Below, piece after piece: positions 20,677 to 31,145 of a DNA stretch of 64,000 nucleotides (positions are counted from its first letter, which is position 1; each line of letters begins with the position of its first letter). Location of the stretch: contig NC_090323.1 in the NCBI RefSeq assembly GCF_040869045.1, forward strand, positions 266,046,392 through 266,110,391, written 5' to 3'. The notes beneath the pieces were generated by a model that saw nothing but the letters and a program-made list of their open reading frames with translations, was not told where the DNA came from and searched no databases. Source of the stretch: Eurosta solidaginis. Its lineage: Eukaryota > Arthropoda > Insecta > Diptera > Tephritidae. The position numbers and the translations under genes are program-made.

Positions 20677-23600
20677 ATGTCGTTCTTAAAAAAGAAAAGC
20701 GAAGCACTTCTTCGCCAGATAAGCTTGATACAAGTTGATGCAGATGAATTGCAGTCCATGGACCATGCTGAGCTATCGGTGAGATTGGAACAGCTTAACC
20801 GTACCCAGGATCATTTCGAGTCAACACAGTCTCAACTGGAAGAGGAAGACCCCGGTGAGATTGAAGCCAGTACTCGCGATCAATTTACTGCGTCATTTAT
20901 AAAAGCAAAGACAGCATACACCAGGGAGATAAATAAGATGGACTCACAGATAATGTCATCAACGAGAAACCCGCAGCTTCAAGAGCACCAATCCGTTGTT
21001 GTGGTAAAACAGCAAAGATCCCGCCTGCCCGAATTAAAGTTGCCATCGTTTGAAGGAGCCTATACAGAGTGGCCGGATTTTTACGGAATGTTTCAAACTA
21101 TTGTTCACACTGACTCCGAGCTGTCTAACCTGGAAAAGTTCCAGCATTTGCGCTCATGTTTGAAAGGTGCCGCGCTAGACACCATTCAATCACTTGAGAT
21201 GCGTGATCAAAATTACACAATTGCTTTAAACTTACTTGTTGAACGATTTGATAATCGCCGATTAATTTTTCAGGCACACATTCATGAGCTGTTTCAGCTG
21301 CAAAAGGTGAGTGCTGATAGAAAATCAACAGAGCTACGTTCACTTGTAGACAAGGTAGTATCGCATGTACGAGCGTTGCAGTCGCTAGGCACTTCCGAGC
21401 AAATAGCCGATTGCTTACTTCAACATATTACTGCTCAGAAATTGGATTCTACTACTCACACAAAATGGGAAGAACGAGTTTCTGCAGATAAGCTGCCAAC
21501 GTGGCAGGACATGGTGAGCTTTTTGCAAAGGAGATGTCAAACTATAGAAAATGTGGATCATGCTATGGTAACGAAAACACCTAGCACCCAGGTGAGCAAT
21601 GTTAAGTATCGTAAAAATGCATTTGTCGTTTCAACGCCTACTCAAAAAACCTGTGCTATCTGTCATAAGCTTGATCACATTGTATATTCTTGCCCAACCT
21701 TCGCCAATCTAACGCCAAATGACCGGTGGAAAGAAGCCAAAAGGGCTCAGTTATGTATTAACTGCCTCAAACCAGGTCATCAGGTGCAACAATGCAAGTC
21801 GTCAGCATGTCGCCGCTGCTCGCTAATGCACCACACGCTACTACATTTTATTTATAAAGATCAGACAAATCCCAGTATAACTGAAAGCTCCCCGGGAGCA
21901 ACGCAGCCAGCAGCGCTGGTTGCCAGGACAACAACAACCGATTCAATTATTGCTCATCCAAATTTCAATTTAAACCAATGTGTGCTCCTTGCAACGGCTG
22001 TTGTTTTAGTTCGTAATTCCGTAGGTGCTCTTGTCCCATGTCGCGCTATTTTAGACTCAGCTTCACAAATTAATTTTATTACAACAAAACTCGCTAATTA
22101 TTTGCAATTGAAAAAATCTAAATCATCTATAGCGGTCTCTGGTATTGGAGACTCAGAACTCGTTGTCAGCTCTAGCGTAAACATCACCATTCAATCGGTA
22201 TACAACAACTTCGCCACGACCTTAACTTCAGCCGTAACTCCTACAATTACTGATTGTCAACCAAGTTATCCACTTGACATCACTAATTGGGATATTCCAG
22301 TAAACATTAATCTCGCGGACCCTGAATTCCATAAGCCTCAACATGTAGATCTCCTCATCGGTGCAAGTATATTCTTTGAGTTACTTTGCGTTGGACAGAT
22401 TCATTTAAAAAATAATAATCACATCTTACAAAAAACTCGCTTTGGCTGGGTCGTGTCTGGCGGTCGTAACACTTCGTCTAAGCTATCATCTTACTTAACT
22501 ACACCAATAAATTCACCTGAATGTAGTTCAGAACACCAGTCAACAAACGAAATGGTGCGTTCATTCTGGGAGATAGAAAATTGTTTCGAACCAATACGAA
22601 GGGCTACAAAGGAGGAAATCGAATGCGAGGCTCATTTTAATGCGAACTACAGCCGCATGGAAACTGGTGAGTACTCAGTGCGCCTACCTTTGCGGTCCAG
22701 CGTAAACCTACTTGGGGATTCCTATCAGCAAGCCTTGCGAAGGTTCCTCGCTCTTGAAAGTGCTCAAATAGTCTTGCGAGATTTTTATGTTGATGACCTC
22801 ATTACCGGCGGTGATACCATTGACCACGTAAGCCAAATAATGCGTCAAACGTCTGAGCTACTAGGCAAAGGGAATTTTAAAATAAGAAAGTGGTGCTCGA
22901 ATGCCCCAGAAGTGCTTAACAAAGTGCCAGCAGCAGATAGAGAGAAGCTGATCAAGTTCGATGATGGCAGCTACATTACAAAAACTCTAGGACTACAATG
23001 GAATCCTGAAGCGGATTTATTTGTTTTTTCGTTTATCGCACCACATGTAAAAAAGGGCATAACTAAACGCTTAGTTTTGTCAACAATAGCGCAATTTTAT
23101 GATCCATTGGGATTAATTGGACCTATAATATGCAAAGCAAAAATGTTTCTTCAACGCTTGTGGACAGAAAAATTTGACTGGGACGAAAGCCTACCAATGA
23201 CTTATGAGACAGCTTGGCTACAGCTTTATAGGGAACTCGGCACCATAAGCAAGTTAGCATTTCCTCGATACGTGGCCAGTCCAACCGCTAATCTGGAGGT
23301 ACATGCATTCTGCGATGCTAGTGTTTCAGCTTACGGCGTTTGTATATATATTGTGGCCCGCCTACATGGAGATGTTCGAGTCAATTTACTCTGTTCCAAA
23401 TCTAGGGTTGCACCTCTTAAAACAGTCACGGTTCCCAAGCTGGAACTTTGTGCCGCGGCACTTCTGTCGCAAGTAGTGAGTACCATTGATAAGTTAGATA
23501 TTTTCAACTGTCCATTTTTTTGTTGGTCAGACTCAACCATTGTTTTGTCTTGGCTTAAAGAAGAGCCCTCATGTTTTAATACTTTCGTCGCAAATCGCAT

Positions 23601-25368
23601 AACAAGCATACAGCACCTCACAAGTGGTATGGAGTGGCGGTATGTTCCAACAGGTGCCAACCCAGCAGACATTTTGTCGAGGGGTGCTTCGCCGATGGAG
23701 CTATCAAACTCATTGTTATGGGCCAACGGACCACCATTTCTTCGCAACTCAGAATATGATTGGCCGAAATTCAATACTCAAATTGAAGCTTTGCCGGAAC
23801 GACGAAAGTCTAATTTGCTGTCATCGACGTCAGTGATCGACACTTCGCTTAATTGCAAATACATAAATTCATTTGCAGCAATGCAGCGTATATATGGATA
23901 CGCGCACATGTTTTTTAAAAGAGACCGCTCTGGCGCACTCACTGCAACACACATACAACAAGGAACTTGGTGGTTACTTCGCATGATACAAAGGGTGAAT
24001 TTTTGTTCGGAATACAAATCCCTAAAAAATAATACACCGCTAAGCTCGTCTAGTACATTGGCTTCTTTCTCACCATTTTTGGATACCTTTGGCCTCATAC
24101 GAGTAGGAGGACGCTTGAAAAATTCGCTGTTAAGTTATCAATCACAACATCCGATTCTGCTACCAAAGGGGCATCCTCTAACAAATTCAATTATTTTACA
24201 CTTCCACCATAAAAATTTACATGCTGGCCCTCTAGCATTATTGGCAGCAATACGACAACAATACTGGCCCATCGGAGGAAAAAAGGTGGTGAGCCATGTC
24301 ATAAGTAAATGCGTACGATGTTTTAGGCTCAAGCCGAAGGTGTGCGAGCAGATTATGGGAAACTTACCCGAAGAGCGCGTTCGACCCAGTCGACCATTTC
24401 TCACCACCGGCGTTGATTACTGTGGACCGTTCCAGTACCGATCTGAAATAAGAGGCAGACCAGCAACAAAATGTTATATCTGTCTGTTCATATGCTTCTC
24501 CACGAAAGCAGTACACATGGAACTCGTTAAAGATTTGTCGACAGATTCGTTTTTAGCGGCTTTGCGACGATTTTATTCCACTCGCGGCAAACCTATGGTG
24601 ATTTGGTCAGATAACGCCACAAACTTTGTTGGGGCAAAAAACGAGATGGCTGAATTACACAAGAGTTTCCTTACGCAGCAACACGTTGAAAGGGTTTATC
24701 GAGAATGTATCATCGAAGGAATTGATTGGAAATTCATACCACCCAGGTCTCCGCATTTTGGGGGCCTCTGGGAGGCATCGGTCAAAATGGCGAAATTCCA
24801 CTTCTGGCGAACAGTTGGAACTGCTTTGCTCACTTTTGATGAACTTAGGACTCTTGTATGTCAGATTTCAGCAATAATAAATTCCCGACCACTTTTTCCA
24901 ATTTCAGAGAACCCCGATGACTTAGACGTGCTAACTCCGGCTCATTTTTTGATTGGAGCGCCACTAACATCAATACCAGAACCCAACATCTCGACACTTA
25001 AGGTAGGTCGACTTGACCATTGGCAGCAAGTTCAGTTCATGCAACAGGTATTCTGGAGAAGGTGGAGCTCTGAATATCTATCTCTCGTGCAACAGCGTTC
25101 ACGTTGGCGATCTACCAAACAAAACGTTGCAGTAGGAACCTTGGTTCTAATCAAAGATGAATCACTACCACCACTAAAGTGGCCACTCGGTCGAGTAACT
25201 CAAGTCTACAAGGGGAACGATGGCATGGTTCGTGTAGCAGAGGTTAAAACGGAAGGTGGTATTTGTAAACGAGCTATAGCGAAATTGTGTGCTCTTCCCG
25301 TCAATGACGACATAGTTGGCGGTATATCCTGCCAAGGGGGGGAGGATGTTCAGAGCGCTACTGCATAA
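20677..25368 (+). CDS. BEL/Pao polyprotein, internally deleted in the RT domain
   Basis: 1563 codons, no stop. Order: Gag of the DUF1759 type (about residues 110-260), CCHC knuckles at 326-339 (CAICHKLDHIVYSC) and 360-373 (CINCLKPGHQVQQC), A17-type aspartic protease with D460 in LDSAS. What remains of reverse transcriptase jumps from LRRFLALES (ends 695) to LRDFYVDDLITGG (YVDD 704-707). In normal BEL proteins roughly 150-200 residues, including the first catalytic aspartate region, lie between. RNase H follows (D880 in FCDAS), then the integrase HHCC site (H1178, H1182, C1212, C1215), core (D1247, D1312, E1366) and a DUF5641 tail. The last seven codons and stop lie in the 3' LTR. Integrase, protease and Gag look intact. 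Confidence 0.95.
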   Translation: MSFLKKKSEALLRQISLIQVDADELQSMDHAELSVRLEQLNRTQDHFESTQSQLEEEDPGEIEASTRDQFTASFIKAKTAYTREINKMDSQIMSSTRNPQLQEHQSVVVVKQQRSRLPELKLPSFEGAYTEWPDFYGMFQTIVHTDSELSNLEKFQHLRSCLKGAALDTIQSLEMRDQNYTIALNLLVERFDNRRLIFQAHIHELFQLQKVSADRKSTELRSLVDKVVSHVRALQSLGTSEQIADCLLQHITAQKLDSTTHTKWEERVSADKLPTWQDMVSFLQRRCQTIENVDHAMVTKTPSTQVSNVKYRKNAFVVSTPTQKTCAICHKLDHIVYSCPTFANLTPNDRWKEAKRAQLCINCLKPGHQVQQCKSSACRRCSLMHHTLLHFIYKDQTNPSITESSPGATQPAALVARTTTTDSIIAHPNFNLNQCVLLATAVVLVRNSVGALVPCRAILDSASQINFITTKLANYLQLKKSKSSIAVSGIGDSELVVSSSVNITIQSVYNNFATTLTSAVTPTITDCQPSYPLDITNWDIPVNINLADPEFHKPQHVDLLIGASIFFELLCVGQIHLKNNNHILQKTRFGWVVSGGRNTSSKLSSYLTTPINSPECSSEHQSTNEMVRSFWEIENCFEPIRRATKEEIECEAHFNANYSRMETGEYSVRLPLRSSVNLLGDSYQQALRRFLALESAQIVLRDFYVDDLITGGDTIDHVSQIMRQTSELLGKGNFKIRKWCSNAPEVLNKVPAADREKLIKFDDGSYITKTLGLQWNPEADLFVFSFIAPHVKKGITKRLVLSTIAQFYDPLGLIGPIICKAKMFLQRLWTEKFDWDESLPMTYETAWLQLYRELGTISKLAFPRYVASPTANLEVHAFCDASVSAYGVCIYIVARLHGDVRVNLLCSKSRVAPLKTVTVPKLELCAAALLSQVVSTIDKLDIFNCPFFCWSDSTIVLSWLKEEPSCFNTFVANRITSIQHLTSGMEWRYVPTGANPADILSRGASPMELSNSLLWANGPPFLRNSEYDWPKFNTQIEALPERRKSNLLSSTSVIDTSLNCKYINSFAAMQRIYGYAHMFFKRDRSGALTATHIQQGTWWLLRMIQRVNFCSEYKSLKNNTPLSSSSTLASFSPFLDTFGLIRVGGRLKNSLLSYQSQHPILLPKGHPLTNSIILHFHHKNLHAGPLALLAAIRQQYWPIGGKKVVSHVISKCVRCFRLKPKVCEQIMGNLPEERVRPSRPFLTTGVDYCGPFQYRSEIRGRPATKCYICLFICFSTKAVHMELVKDLSTDSFLAALRRFYSTRGKPMVIWSDNATNFVGAKNEMAELHKSFLTQQHVERVYRECIIEGIDWKFIPPRSPHFGGLWEASVKMAKFHFWRTVGTALLTFDELRTLVCQISAIINSRPLFPISENPDDLDVLTPAHFLIGAPLTSIPEPNISTLKVGRLDHWQQVQFMQQVFWRRWSSEYLSLVQQRSRWRSTKQNVAVGTLVLIKDESLPPLKWPLGRVTQVYKGNDGMVRVAEVKTEGGICKRAIAKLCALPVNDDIVGGISCQGGEDVQSATA
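25334..25346 (+). promoter_or_regulatory. BEL polypurine tract
   Basis: AAGGGGGGGAGGA abuts the 3' LTR and lies inside the coding frame (codons for G-G-E-D). Confidence 0.85.
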
Positions 25369-25564
25369 CCAAGTGGCATCACCTACTACACATTTGAGTT
25401 TTTTCTCATTGCAACCCTCATTGTATTTTGTAACAAACTCTCAATAAAGATTTGTCATTCGCAATTATATCGTGTACAAAACAACACCGTTCTAAGGTTT
25501 TTTTTTATTTGTTGTTACTCATTGCTATACATTCGAGCGCAAAAATTCTTGCGCGACGACTACA
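25347..25564 (+). repeat. BEL 3' LTR
   Basis: 218-bp direct repeat of 20199-20416. The polyprotein frame runs 22 nt into it. It is followed by the target duplication ACTTA. Confidence 0.95.
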
Positions 25565-25940
25565 ACTTACATGAAGTAATAATAAAACTAAAAGCTAGAA
25601 AATAATTAGGTAGGTCCTAGGTAGAGTCATCAAAATCCTTATTAATCTAGGGCGTTGATCAGAGAATTAAATAAAAGCATTGGGCGCGTGAAATTTCTAA
25701 AAATGTGAGACGTAGCATAACCTGATTAAGGTTCAGTTGGTCTTATATATGACTATCAATAGAAATTTGACGCGTCAATGCTTTTATTTAATTGTCTGAT
25801 CAACGCCCTAGATTGACGAAGAGTGTTATGACTAGTACCTAGGACCTACCTAATTATTTTCTGGCTTTTAGTATTATTATTACTTCATGTAAATATTTTT
25901 TCAATAAAACCGTTTAATTTAACATTTTTTTTAAATTATT
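25565..25940. mobile_element. Foldback MITE 1, remainder (left arm, loop, right arm)
   Basis: The left arm resumes ACATGAAGTAATAATA and continues through AATTAGGTAGGTCCTAGGTA and CTAGGGCGTTGATCAGA. The right arm (about 25740-25922) is its imperfect reverse complement, ending AAACCGTTTAATTTAAC. With 20140-20198 the element is about 430 bp with arms of roughly 180 bp and no coding capacity. Confidence 0.85.
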
Positions 25941-26869
25941 TTTTTTTTCAAGTTTTTAGTCTTTATTTAATTGCCTACTATTTCTCATTCTATTTAGTTC
26001 ATTTAGTGACTCATTATTACATGGACTCTTTCCTGATAACTTGTTGCAGTCTAAGTCCTCAATACCTAATCCTTCCAAAGACCTTACTCGACTCTGCGCC
26101 ACGTATGCTTGTCCCTGCTCCAACTCCAAAATATTTTGATGTCACTTCTAGGGGACTATATGTAATATTTGTTCCAAATGTGAGCCAAATCGGACATCAT
26201 ATGTGGCTTTATATTCACGTATGTATTATGTGTTCTAAAAATACGATTTTTTGAATATCTCGACCGTTGCGCCACCTAGCGGCGATTTTTTCACAGGTTT
26301 TCTATTGATGTATGTATTATGTGTTCTAAATATGAACCAAATCGGCATACAAATGTTTGAAATATTTCGATCCAGGCGCCAGCTATCGGAGTTTTTTCTT
26401 CTTATTATTGCATAGTCATCGGGTTCTGCACTATATTCCAAGTTTCAAGCTTGTAGTTTATCGGGAAGTTCCTTAAATTTCAATTACAATATTCGTGCCG
26501 TCCAGCCAGCCAGGCTGTCAAGTCAACCTAAATAAAAACCGTTTAAAAATCATTTAAAACTATTAATAAACTGATGCAACTCAGCAAATGGATTCACCTT
26601 GTGACGCAAATTGCAAATTCATTAATAGAAAACACTTGTGGCTTTAACTACATTACATAAAAGAGGAAAATTTTAAATCTTTGGCAGCCATATATCAAAA
26701 GGCGTTGAAAGTATCGCATTAAAATTTGGAGCTGGCTTTCCTATTAGACTACTATCACTAAAAACCCTTTATTTTAAAGCCCTTGCTCTTCAAAAATTTG
26801 TAATATATTTGTGTTATGTTACTAAATTGAGATTAATACGAATATTAACAAATTTCTCAGACTCCCCAA
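25941..26869. other. AT-rich DNA with a satellite-like fragment
   Basis: Apart from a fragment of the CGCCACCTAGCG satellite family on the minus strand (about 26220-26470) nothing is recognised. The open frames at 26006-26254 and 26235-26441 are not supported. Confidence 0.4.
26220..26470 (-). repeat. Satellite-like repeat fragment
   Basis: GCGCCACCTAGCGG at about 26270 and GGCGCCAGCTATCGG at 26376 are the reverse complement of the GCTAGGTGGCGC landmark of the blocks at 2885 and 44270. Confidence 0.55.
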
Positions 26870-27225
26870 CCGAGCTTTTACGCCTCGTTCGGTTACCGTT
26901 GTAGCGATAAAGACACTCCGCGCATACTTTGGGGAGTGTTATCGATTTGATGGTTCTTTGCCGGATATAGATCCAGTAGGTTCCGATAACAAACACCATT
27001 AAGGTGCTACCCCTACCATCTCGGGAACGATTAAATGTGAAAACATTGAATCTTCTAGGCTTCAAGTGCCCCACCTCCTACTCTCATAAGGAATTTAGGG
27101 TCGCCAGAGCCTTGTCTTCTAAATATATACATATGTGTATGTTACATTTATATTTGAACAAGATTCCCTTTGGGTGGGTGCGGCTGAAACTTGGATTACG
27201 GAAGCTGCGAAATTATAAAACTTAT
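26870..27225 (-). repeat. LINE 3'-tail repeat (family S), copy 3
   Basis: On the minus strand it has the AGTGTTATCGAT/CACTCC module, TTGCCGGATATAGATCCAG (reverse complement of the ATCCGGCAA landmark) and GAACGATTTAA. It lies directly downstream, on the same strand, of the reverse-transcriptase remnant at 27240-28395, so it is probably that element's 3' end. Confidence 0.65.
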
Positions 27226-27239
27226 ATATGACTCTTATC

Positions 27240-28395
27240 AATCCCTAGAATGATCGGTTTGTCATCTTCCAGCAGAAATCGTTGGCCATATCCCTTAATT
27301 GTGGTAATATTAACGCCATGTTTTCTGGATAATCGGTTGAAAAATAACTGGATAATTCTTTCTCATTTTCCTCCTCCGCATCGCATTGGTGTTACTCTTT
27401 TAAGACTGCAGTGTCCATGAATATAGTAAGTTCGTTAATCCCCTACTGCTCCATCGAGCCCTTGGAGTTAACAACTTGCCTGAAGGGTATATACGATTGA
27501 CAATAAATGGTGTCACCCAAGCGCTTGTTTTTCTGACTTGAGAAAAAGGAAGCAACTGGCCAGAGGACACAAGAAGTGTCAACTTGCAGCCACGCATAGT
27601 ACGAACTACTCAGGGAAGGAGATCAGTCAATTTTGACCGAAAAGTAGTTCGTTTTCACTACGAATGAGGACAAGGTGCTCCTGACCTTTTCAAGCACTTG
27701 GAGTATATTTCAGACTGTGAAAATACATCTGCCATGCAGCTACTGTTCGGATTGTATGTAAAATATGTGGGTCCCGTCCCACCAATTTGGAGGAAAATTT
27801 CAAATGACGCAAACTGGGAGAGAATATCGGCATAAATTTCCTCGGAAATAAATCGCCCAAAGTATTTTTTTTAGTCAATGCCACAAATCTTTAAGAGTGG
27901 CAACCTGCGCGTGGAGGACGCTGCCATAATCGGCTAGCTTAAATTTCTGGCTGACTGTTCACGATTCTTAAACAGTGTAAGCCCTGTATAGTGCTGTCCA
28001 TCAGATAAAAGCCCCATAAAAAAGGCCACCAAATCATATAGTCAATGAGTCGCTCTTGGTAAAAGCCAATTTTCCTGCTGAAAAAAGCGGTCGAAGCCTT
28101 CCCAGTACAATCTTCTATATTAACCTGCCATCAGAGTTTGCTATCAATAATAATAGTTAGTTACTAAACAAATTGAATGTTGTTTGGTTATTTGTTATTG
28201 TGAACAAAACAAGCTCCATTGTGTTGGGGCTGACAGCTAGACCGTATTATTCAAACAGTCTTGTTGCGACAACCTGATACCCCAATAGAGCACCACGTGG
28301 AAGCTGAACTCAAAGTCCTGAAGCCGGCAGTTCACAACGACTACCCAAAGCAGGGGAGAAAGAATACCGTCCTTTGAAGGGTAAGTCTACTTTTC
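27240..28395 (-). pseudogene. R1-like LINE reverse transcriptase remnant
   Basis: Reading the minus strand from 28395 across frameshifts shows degenerate RT pieces: SPLLWVVVVN (the LSPLLW block), then FHVV where AYADDVV is expected, then GLAVSPNTMELVLFT matching the GLxVNPxKTELVLFT block, then EDCTGKASTAFF matching the region before the thumb. Several stops and frameshifts, no functional product. It is followed by a family S tail. Confidence 0.65.
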
Positions 28396-28899
28396 TGTTT
28401 TTTGGAAAAACCACTGCTCAGAGGTTTATGAGTGTATTACGCGTGTGTTCTAACCTTTTCTGGGTATGAACCCGGTTTGCTAACGTACAAGCTTCTTCTG
28501 TTATTGCACTCGAAAAAAATAATTCTTAAAAACGAGGAAATTAGCTATTAAAATAAGGAAATGGTATACGGTATTTCGCCATTGAAATCTCTTCCTAAAT
28601 CTGGACATGTAGTTTTCTAAAAAAACAAAAATTATTCTTTCCTTGGTTATAGGAATAATTTTCTTAAAAATGGGGGAAAAAATTATAAAAAAAAAATGTA
28701 AAAATTTTATTGTGTAAAATTTTCACTCAATTCGCTACTGAAAAGTTGTACACAAAAATTAGAAACTCTCATTTTTTGAATTGAAATTTCCTCAATTGAA
28801 AGATATTTTTTTAGAAAATGTTTGGTCTAGTCTGACAGTTCCGTGAACGATTTGTGACCCCTTGAGACGTCGGACCTATTACAACTGGATTATTATTGA
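28396..28899. other. AT-rich low-complexity DNA
   Basis: Runs of A, T and AAAATT. No gene or repeat family recognised. Confidence 0.4.
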
Positions 28900-30320
28900 T
28901 ATATATAGTAGTACCTGGGCGACCGAGCTCTGCTCGGCATTCTTCGAGTATGCCGCATAACATACTTTGTTCTACATGTCATCACTAATCAAACTCTACT
29001 TTTTCTATATGTACATATATAATATATATTTTTACTTACCAATATTTGATTTCCTTAAATATCGATTTCAAAAGCATATCAAATACTAACCGAAAATGAA
29101 CTGGAACGACAAATTTGAAATGGGTAATTCCAGCCTATAATATAAGGGATTGTTATGACAATTAGTGAAATCGAGAACTAAGTTATTTATGACGATTATC
29201 TTCATGTGCCGAATTATTAATTTCAAAAATTTTTTTAGTTATAGTGTATAGTGAAAGTATCACAATTTTATTACATTCCAAAAACTTGTAAATTTCACGA
29301 ATGACAGCTATCTGTTAGTTTAATTAAATGTCAACTTACTTCCCTAAGCGCCATCTATTGGTAAGTAGTTAAATGGTTAGATGTCGTTTTCAAATTAAAC
29401 ATATGTCTCTAGTGTTCAACGGTAGCAAATTAATCTGTGAGAAATTGCAATTATTCATTTAATATTTACCAAAAATATGCATTTAAATATATTTTTCTAG
29501 AATTTGCCACGGTGTCTTGATATTGCATTTTAATTTTATTAGCGTGTGTGAAATTAAGAAAATTAAGTCGAATCATGCGTAAGATTTTTTTACGAAGATT
29601 TTTAACTTTAATGTTCTTCTTTAAAGTTTTAATAGAATATGAGTAAGTAGAGCACTATTTCGTCTAACCCAACCCTAAAGGGAAACCCTACCCAAAAATT
29701 TCCCTATTGTAATGCGGAGTGAAATACCTTTCGTTTGATGCCCATGTCGGCATATCTCACTCAATTTTTTTTAATTTCGAATAGTGGCAACCCTAAATGG
29801 CAGCCAAACTCAAAAATGTCCCTATTGTAATGCGGAGTGAAATATCTTTTTATTTCATACCCATATCGGCATATCGCATGCAATTCTTTTTTAATTTCGA
29901 ATAGGTGGCAACCCTAAATGGCAACCCTACTCAAAAAGGTCCCTATTGTAATGCGGAGTGAAATACCTTTGCTTTGATACCCATATCGGCATATCCTATG
30001 CATTTCTTTACTTCGAATAGGTGGCAACCCTAAATGGCAACCCTACGCAAAAATGTCCCTATAGTAATTCGGAGTGAAATACCTTTCGTTTGATACCCAT
30101 ATCGGCATATCCCATGCAATTTTTTTTTATTTCGAATAGGTGGCAACCTTGTGAAATATTCTGAGTGGCAGCACCTTGGTAGAAAGTCTTAGAAGGTGAC
30201 ACGTTATCTCTGTGCCAAATTTTATTTAAATCGGTTGAGCTGTTCCCGAGATCGTTCGGCTATATAACATATACAAATATACGAATATACAAATATACAA
30301 GAATTGCTCGTTTAAAGTTT
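28900..30320 (+). repeat. Interspersed repeat with four internal ~119-bp tandem units
   Basis: The left end is ACCTGGGCGACCGAGCTCTG and the right end AAGAATTGCTCGTTTAAAG after a CAAATATACAAATATACAAG run. Inside, four units starting GTAATGCGGAGTGAAATA (29709, 29828, 29948) or its variant (30066) recur every 118-120 bp, each with CATATCGGCATAT and AGGTGGCAACCCTAAATGG. No protein. Internal minisatellites of this kind are common in Helitron-like non-autonomous elements, but class is not established. Confidence 0.65.
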
Positions 30321-31145
30321 TAAGATATATCTCATACAACCGATTGTTCAGATAAGAAACTTTTCGTAATTTCTGCCCCACCTTAGCAGCTAGAAGCTTC
30401 AAATATCACCGAATGGTTGCGTATGTAGCATATATTGTTGTCCGAAAAAATCGTAGAGATCGGTCTTATATATGGTATGTATCCCAAAAAACCGATTGTT
30501 CAGATAAGAAACTTTCCGTAATTTCTGCCCCATTTTAACAGCTAGAACCTTAATATTTTACTATATGCTTTTGTATATAGCAGATATTCTTGTTTGAAAA
30601 TTTCGAAGAGATCGGTCATATATAAAGGACATGTCATATAAGCATATATATAGGATATGTCATATAAGATATGTCAGATAAGCAATTTCTACACCATTTT
30701 AACAGCTAGAGGCTTCAAATTTTACCAAATGCTTTCGTATATAGCATATATTTTTGTCAGAAAAATTATAGAGATTGGTGGTATATGTGTATATTATATA
30801 CCCCATATAAACTTTCATTTCTGCGCCCTTTTTAACGGAAAGAAGTTTCGAATTTCGTCAATTATTTACGCTTACGTCATATATTGTTCAAATAAGTGAT
30901 TCGTGGTCATAGTTTTTTCATTCAGACTACAAATAACGAGAAACTTTGCATCCTACCTACCTATTTTTTATTACTTTATATTTATACTAAAATGCCGCTT
31001 AGGTATGTACGCCTGTTCACTATATATTTCTTTTTTTATACAGCCGATTTGGATATTACCAATAGGATAAGCTTGTTGTTCAGCCCCATTCATGAAAGGT
31101 GTAAAGTCTTCGGCACAGCCGAAGACAGTCCCGTCCTTACTTGTT
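30321..31145 (+). repeat. Paired-hairpin repeat, type II, 5'-truncated
   Basis: Sub-repeats of about 150 bp carry CCGATTGTTCAGATAAGAAA (30339, 30489) and CAGCTAGA. The 3' end is a 9-bp stem GTCTTCGGC/GCCGAAGAC (31106-31126), 8 nt, then CCTTACTTGTT (31135-31145). No clear 5' hairpin was found. Confidence 0.65.

Larger units (their letters stand above)
20199..25564 (+). mobile_element. BEL/Pao LTR retrotransposon, recent, RT core deleted
   Basis: 5366-bp element with 218-bp LTRs in which I find no difference, a tRNA-Trp primer site, one open polyprotein frame, and a polypurine tract. The 5-bp target duplication is ACTTA (20194-20198 and 25565-25569). It is inserted in the left arm of a foldback MITE. 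Identical LTRs imply a very recent insertion, although the polyprotein lacks most of the reverse transcriptase domain in frame, so the copy was probably mobilised by enzymes supplied in trans. Confidence 0.97.

Noticed and set aside
29640..30150. CRISPR-like array, because of regularly spaced repeats
   Set aside because: The whole ~119-bp unit repeats with no unique spacers, no cas genes are present and the context is a fly genome.
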